Assembly (NCBI RefSeq): GCF_042646425.1
Contig: NZ_JBHRTR010000031.1
Location: 1 to 64,000 of the forward strand
DNA length: 64,000 bases
Origin: Marinibaculum pumilum
GTDB taxonomy: Bacteria > Pseudomonadota > Alphaproteobacteria > Ferrovibrionales > Ferrovibrionaceae
Reading direction: 5' to 3'
Shown here: positions 60,259 through 64,000 of the stretch, piece after piece
Position numbering within the stretch: the first letter of the stretch is position 1
How the letters are laid out: each line of letters begins with the position of its first letter
Notes under the pieces: generated by a model
What the model was told of the DNA's origin: nothing
Database searches by the model: none
What the model saw: only the letters and a program-made list of their open reading frames with translations
Position numbers and translations under genes: made by a program

Positions 60259-62073
60259 ATGACCGAAACCAGCACCATGCACCCCTTCCGCTCCCATACC
60301 TGCGGCGCGCTGCGCAGCTCGGATGTCGGCACCTCCGTCCGCATCTCCGGCTGGGTGCATCGCAAGCGCGACCACGGCAACCTGCTGTTCGTCGACCTGC
60401 GGGACCATTACGGCATCACCCAGTGCGTGATCGAATCCGAGGCGGAGATCTTCCGCCAGCTGGAGACGATCCGGTCGGAGAGCGTGCTGCGCATCGACGG
60501 GCGGGTGGTGGCGCGCGAGCCGGAAACCGTGAACCCCAACCTGCCGACCGGCGAGGTGGAGATCCGGATCGAGGATATGGAGGTGCTGTCGGCGGCCGCC
60601 GAGCTGCCGATGCCGGTGTTCGGCGAGCATGACTATCCGGAAGATATCCGGCTGCGCTACCGCTTCCTGGATCTGCGGCGGGAGCAGCTGCACCGCAACA
60701 TCGTGATGCGGTCGAAGATCATCTCCTCGTTGCGGAGGCGGATGGTCGACCAGGGCTTCGTGGAGTTCCAGACGCCGATCCTGACCGCCTCCAGCCCGGA
60801 AGGCGCGCGCGACTTCCTGGTGCCCAGCCGGATGCATCCGGGCAAGTTCTACGCCCTGCCGCAGGCGCCGCAGCAGTTCAAGCAGCTGATCATGGTGGCG
60901 GGCTTCGACCGCTACTTCCAGATCGCGCCCTGCTTCCGCGACGAGGATGCCCGCGCCGACCGCAGTCCGGGCGAGTTCTACCAGCTCGACATCGAGATGA
61001 GCTTCGTGGAGCAGGAGGACGTGTTCCGGGCCGTGGAGCCGGTGCTGCGCGGCGTGTTCGAGGAATTCGGACCGGCGGAGGGCCGCGAGGTCGCCCCGGG
61101 GCCGTTCCCCCGCATTCCCTTTGCCGAGGCGATGCTGAAATACGGCTCCGACAAGCCGGACCTGCGCAACCCGATCGAGATCGCCGACGTGACCGAGGCG
61201 TTCCGCGGTTCCGGCTTCGGCATCTTCGCCAAGGCGATCGAGGCCGGCTCGGTGGTGCGCGCGATCCCGGCGCCGGGCGCGGCGGCGAGCCATGCCCGCA
61301 GCTTCTTCGACAAGATGAACGATTGGGCGCGCCAGGAAGGCTGGCCGGGCCTGGGCTATATCCAGATGGTCGATGGCGGCGGCAAGGGGCCGATCGCGAA
61401 GAACCTGGACGATGCCCGGATCGCGCAGATCCGCGAGGCGGCGGGCCTGAAGGACGGCGACGGCGTGTTCTTCGCCTGCGACAAGCCGCTGAAGGCGGCG
61501 AAGCTGGCCGGCCTGGCCCGCACCCGGGTGGGCGAGGATCTGGACCTGATCGAGCAGGGCATCTACCGCTTCTGCTGGATCGTCGACTTTCCGATGTACG
61601 AATATGACGAGATCGAGAAGCAGGTGGTGTTCAGCCACAACCCCTTCTCGATGCCGCAGGGCGGCCTGGAGGCGCTGCAGAGCAAGGATCCGCTCGACAT
61701 CCTGGCCTACCAGTACGACATCGTCTGCAATGGCGTGGAACTGTCCTCCGGCGCGATCCGGAACCACCGCCCCGACATCATGCTGGAGGCGTTCCGCATC
61801 GCCGGCTACGGCGCGGAGGAGGTCGAGGCCCGCTTCGGCGGCATGCTCAACGCCTTCCGCTACGGCGCCCCGCCGCATGGCGGCATCGCGCCCGGCGTCG
61901 ACCGCATCGTCATGCTGATCCTGGACCAGCCGAACATCCGCGAAGTGATCCTGTTCCCGATGAACCAGCAGGCGCAGGACCTGATGATGCAGGCCCCCAG
62001 CGAGGTGCATGCCAAGCAGCTGCGCGAGCTGCACATCCGCACCGTGATGCCGGAAGCGAAGAAGCCCGGCTGA
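60259..62073 (+). CDS. aspS: Aspartyl-tRNA synthetase
   Basis: A 604-residue class IIb synthetase that charges tRNA with aspartate. The N-terminal anticodon-binding OB fold includes SGWVHRKRDHGNLLFVDLRD. Catalytic motifs are FRDEDARADRSPGEFYQLDIEM (split as motif 2), SSPEGARDFLVPSR and the motif 3 block GGIAPGVDRIVM. The bacterial GAD insertion lies between. The HRKRDHG loop carries His where E. coli AspRS has Leu, the form seen in non-discriminating AspRS that also charges tRNA-Asn; this is a hint only. Many relatives begin at the MHPFRSHTCGALR methionine, which is ATG 60277 here, so that start is equally likely. A strong terminator follows. Confidence 0.93.
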   Translation: MTETSTMHPFRSHTCGALRSSDVGTSVRISGWVHRKRDHGNLLFVDLRDHYGITQCVIESEAEIFRQLETIRSESVLRIDGRVVAREPETVNPNLPTGEVEIRIEDMEVLSAAAELPMPVFGEHDYPEDIRLRYRFLDLRREQLHRNIVMRSKIISSLRRRMVDQGFVEFQTPILTASSPEGARDFLVPSRMHPGKFYALPQAPQQFKQLIMVAGFDRYFQIAPCFRDEDARADRSPGEFYQLDIEMSFVEQEDVFRAVEPVLRGVFEEFGPAEGREVAPGPFPRIPFAEAMLKYGSDKPDLRNPIEIADVTEAFRGSGFGIFAKAIEAGSVVRAIPAPGAAASHARSFFDKMNDWARQEGWPGLGYIQMVDGGGKGPIAKNLDDARIAQIREAAGLKDGDGVFFACDKPLKAAKLAGLARTRVGEDLDLIEQGIYRFCWIVDFPMYEYDEIEKQVVFSHNPFSMPQGGLEALQSKDPLDILAYQYDIVCNGVELSSGAIRNHRPDIMLEAFRIAGYGAEEVEARFGGMLNAFRYGAPPHGGIAPGVDRIVMLILDQPNIREVILFPMNQQAQDLMMQAPSEVHAKQLRELHIRTVMPEAKKPG

Positions 62074-62107
62074 CCTTCTGGCGAAACGCCCGGCCCAAAA
62101 AAGGCAC

Positions 62108-62143
62108 GGCGGGGCCTGCCGGTCGCAGGCCCCGCCTTGTTTT
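62108..62143 (+). terminator. Rho-independent terminator of aspS
   Basis: GGCGGGGCCTGC and GCAGGCCCCGCC make a perfect 12-bp stem around CGGTC, followed by TTGTTTT. An A-run upstream could extend it. This is the clearest intrinsic terminator in the window and it separates aspS from the marR unit. Confidence 0.9.
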
Positions 62144-62149
62144 CCGGCT

Positions 62150-62173
62150 CATATAGTGTATATGCACGATATG
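62150..62173. promoter_or_regulatory. MarR operator 1, overlapping the marR start
   Basis: The core GTGTATATGCAC (62156-62167) differs from a perfect palindrome at one position, and flanks CATATA and GATATG extend the dyad to 24 bp. It covers the start codons of the marR gene and a TATATG -10 candidate (62159-62164). The perfect version of the core recurs before the hydroxylase gene, which strongly suggests binding by the MarR protein. Confidence 0.7.
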
Positions 62174-62665
62174 AGCGATGAAAAACGAACGGCCGGGAGC
62201 GGGGAGAATGCTGGCGATGTCGCACGGGAGGCGGCCGATGCCTGCTTCTGCCTGCGTGCGCGGCAGGCCGCCCGCCTGGTGACGCGGCGCTATGACGACG
62301 CCCTGCGGCCGGTCGGCCTGCGGATCACCCAGTTCACCATGCTGGCGGCGGTGACCGCAGCCGGGGGCAGTCTGTCCTTCAGCGCCCTGGCGGAGCGGCT
62401 GGGTATGGATCGCACCACCTTCAGCCGAAACGTGGCCCCGCTGCGGCGCCGCGGTCTGGTGGTGCTCCGCGACGACCTGCCGGGACGCGCCCGCAGCGTC
62501 GCCCTGACGGCGGAGGGCGCGGCGCTGTTCGCCCGGGCAGCGCCACTCTGGCGCCAGGCGCAGACCGAGCTGCGCGACCTCCTTGGCGATACCGACTGGC
62601 AGGCGCTGGGGCAGGGACTCGCCCGTGCAGGGGCCCGCATGTCAGAGGCGATGGATCCGGCCTGA
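62171..62665 (+). CDS. MarR family transcriptional regulator
   Basis: A regulator of about 164 residues with the MarR winged helix: ITQFTMLAAVTAAGGSLSFS, then ALAERLGMDRTTFSRNVAPL as recognition part, and RRRGLVVLRDDLPGRARSVALT as wing. It should act as a dimer that leaves DNA on ligand binding. Three in-frame starts are possible (GTG 62156, ATG 62162 and ATG 62171) and all lie in or at the end of a 24-bp dyad. I prefer ATG 62171: a TATATG -10 box at 62159-62164 would place transcription start at about this codon, giving a leaderless message. No ribosome site is present for any choice. The divergent-free layout with the hydroxylase gene downstream, which has the same dyad, marks it as local repressor. 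Confidence 0.85.
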   Translation: MSDEKRTAGSGENAGDVAREAADACFCLRARQAARLVTRRYDDALRPVGLRITQFTMLAAVTAAGGSLSFSALAERLGMDRTTFSRNVAPLRRRGLVVLRDDLPGRARSVALTAEGAALFARAAPLWRQAQTELRDLLGDTDWQALGQGLARAGARMSEAMDPA

Positions 62666-62705
62666 CCGAAGCCGGCCTGCCGGCTGTCCCCCTCTGTCTG
62701 TGCGC

Positions 62706-62729
62706 TATGACGTGTATATACACTTCATG
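62706..62729. promoter_or_regulatory. MarR operator 2, before the hydroxylase gene
   Basis: GTGTATATACAC (62712-62723) is a perfect 12-bp palindrome; flanks TATGAC and TTCATG give a partial extension to 24 bp. It contains a TATATA hexamer suited to a -10 box and ends 16-22 bases before the hydroxylase start. It is the twin of the dyad at the marR start, so the MarR protein probably represses this gene directly. Confidence 0.7.
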
Positions 62730-62744
62730 AAGGAGGATGTCCGG

Positions 62745-64000
62745 ATGAGACATGAGCGCGACTTGATGAAGCCGCTGGCGCCCCTGCCTGCCGGCCGTCC
62801 GGGCGATGAGTGGGCCATGGCGGCCGGGATCGGCGCACCGCTGCGGCGCCTCGAGGATGAGCGGCTGCTGCGCGGCAGGGGCAGCTTCACGGCCGACCTT
62901 GCCGCCGGCAGCGGCGCGCTCGCCATGGCGGTGGTGCGGTCGCCGCATGCCCATGCGGCGATCGAAGGCATCGACCCGGCGGCGGCCCTTCGCCTGCCCG
63001 GCATGGTCGGCGTGCTGACCGCAGCGGATCTCGACCGGCAGGGGATTGCCGACCTGCCCTGCGACTGGGTCCCGCCTGGCATGACCGCCGCCCCCCTGCA
63101 CCCGGTGCTGGCGCGCGACCGGGTGCTCTATGCCGGGCAGCCGGTGGCGGCGGTGTTTGCCCGCTCTGCCGCCGCCGCGCTGGACGGCGCGGAAGCAATG
63201 GCGGTGCGCTACCGACCCTATCCCGTGCTGGCCGACCAGGAGGCGGCGCTGGCACCCGGTGCCGCGGCGCTGCACAGGGAGGCGCCGGGCAACCTGGCCT
63301 ACCGTTTCTGGCGGGAGGGCGGCCGGCCCGCTGCGGCGATCGCTGCCGCGCCGGTGCAATTGCGCCGGCGCTATCGCAACAATCGCCTGGCGCCCGCGCC
63401 GATGGAGGGGCGGGCGGTGTTGTCGACCTACGATCCGGCGGCGCGGCGCCTGACCCATGTCACGGGCAGTCAGCTGCCGCATGTCCACGCCCGTGCCCTG
63501 GCAGACTGCCTCGGCCTGCCGATGCATCGGCTGGACCTCCGCGCGCCGGATGTCGGCGGCGGCTTCGGTGCCAAGCTCTGCTTCTATCCGGAGGATGTGC
63601 TGGCTGCCGTCGCAGCGATGCGCTTCGGCACGGCGATCCGCTGGGAGGAAAGTCGCAGCGAAGGCTTCCTCGCCACCACCCATGGCCGCGACCATCTGCA
63701 GGAGGTGGTGCTGGCCGCCGACCGCGACGGCCGCATCCGCGGCCTGCAGGCGCGGCTGACCGCGGACCTTGGCGCCTATGCGATCGGCATGGGGCCCGGG
63801 GTGCCGGCGATCAATGCCGGCCTCTCCGTCAGCGGCCCCTATCGCATCGACGACCTGTCGGTGGAGGTGGTCGGCGTCTACAGCAACCGGACGCCGACCG
63901 GACCCTATCGCGGCGCCGGCCATCCGGAGGCGACCTACCTGATCGAACGAGCGGTCGACGATCTGGCCGCGGAGCTCGGTCTCGATCCGGTCGAACTGCG
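62745..64000 (+). CDS. Xanthine dehydrogenase family Mo-binding subunit (cut by window end)
   Basis: At least 418 residues of the large molybdenum hydroxylase subunit (CoxL/XdhB-like), continuing past the window end. The N-terminal part begins IGAPLRRLEDERLLRGRGSF, then RSPHAHAAI, ARDRVLYAGQPVAAVFA and YRPYPVLAD. The Mo-cofactor part has GSQLPHVHARALAD, APDVGGGFGAKLCFYPED, and TPTGPYRGAGHPEATYLIER. Family members hydroxylate aldehydes, purines, CO or N-heterocycles with water as oxygen source; the CoxL active-site Cys motif is not seen in the visible part. ATG 62745 has a good AAGGAGG site; ATG 62727 is a second option. FAD and FeS subunits are expected just downstream. A MarR operator lies at the promoter. 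Confidence 0.85.
   Translation, partial: MRHERDLMKPLAPLPAGRPGDEWAMAAGIGAPLRRLEDERLLRGRGSFTADLAAGSGALAMAVVRSPHAHAAIEGIDPAAALRLPGMVGVLTAADLDRQGIADLPCDWVPPGMTAAPLHPVLARDRVLYAGQPVAAVFARSAAAALDGAEAMAVRYRPYPVLADQEAALAPGAAALHREAPGNLAYRFWREGGRPAAAIAAAPVQLRRRYRNNRLAPAPMEGRAVLSTYDPAARRLTHVTGSQLPHVHARALADCLGLPMHRLDLRAPDVGGGFGAKLCFYPEDVLAAVAAMRFGTAIRWEESRSEGFLATTHGRDHLQEVVLAADRDGRIRGLQARLTADLGAYAIGMGPGVPAINAGLSVSGPYRIDDLSVEVVGVYSNRTPTGPYRGAGHPEATYLIERAVDDLAAELGLDPVEL

Overview
This is a 64 kb stretch of very GC-rich chromosome (by eye close to 70% G+C, with long spurious antisense reading frames) that looks like a free-living alphaproteobacterium, most likely Rhodospirillales-like. The signs are an HWE/HisKA_2-type kinase, GCTANA-type -10 elements, rnd divergent from an alphaproteobacterial-type aspS, several large membrane kinases and chemoreceptors, and many periplasmic oxidoreductases. 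No mobile element, integrase, phage gene, CRISPR array, rRNA or tRNA was seen. Gene order is dense, with many 4-base start/stop overlaps.

Layout. 0.1-6.3 kb is a signalling block: a PAS histidine kinase (minus strand) diverges from an operon of a four-PAS histidine kinase, a single-domain response regulator and a receiver-GGDEF diguanylate cyclase. 6.4-9.5 kb holds two tandem amidase paralogues. 9.5-14.8 kb has a chemoreceptor, a small secreted protein and a MASE1 hybrid kinase. 14.8-21.0 kb is a metabolic block: DUF1772 membrane protein, a two-gene FAD/iron-sulfur GMC dehydrogenase, a secreted protein, YtoQ, an AlkB-like hydroxylase and an isocitrate lyase/PEP mutase family enzyme. 21.0-26.5 kb has a DeoR-type repressor, a LOG-like protein and a complete ABC importer.

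26.6-30.8 kb is the most interesting locus. A secreted type I periplasmic binding protein is translationally coupled to a large transmembrane class III nucleotide cyclase, which reads like a split receptor cyclase. 30.9-35.3 kb is an ABC exporter (ATPase, FtsX permease, HlyD-type adaptor). 35.4-38.5 kb is a minus-strand set of MauG-like dihaem peroxidase, cupredoxin and chemoreceptor. 38.8-42.1 kb is a minus-strand operon of a small membrane protein, a PQQ dehydrogenase (SldB/SldA-like), a RidA protein and a DMSP-lyase-like cupin. 42.3-44.4 kb has two tandem secreted paralogues of unknown function.

44.5-48.3 kb has an SDR oxidoreductase, a hybrid kinase and a PAS_5-type protein. 48.4-52.6 kb is a ScsB/DsbD-like reductase, a periplasmic redoxin and a DUF3500 protein. 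52.9-57.5 kb has two EamA transporter paralogues around an alpha/beta hydrolase, then trmO and a beta-lactamase-like esterase. 57.7-62.1 kb has a GAF-HWE kinase, RNase D and AspRS, closed by a strong terminator. 62.2-64.0 kb is a MarR regulator followed by a xanthine-dehydrogenase-type molybdenum hydroxylase that runs off the window. Near-identical 24-bp dyads overlap the start of marR and lie just upstream of the hydroxylase gene, which suggests a self-regulated inducible pathway.

Functions are read from recognisable motifs only; no database search was run. Gene starts were chosen by ribosome-binding sites, overlaps and expected domain boundaries.
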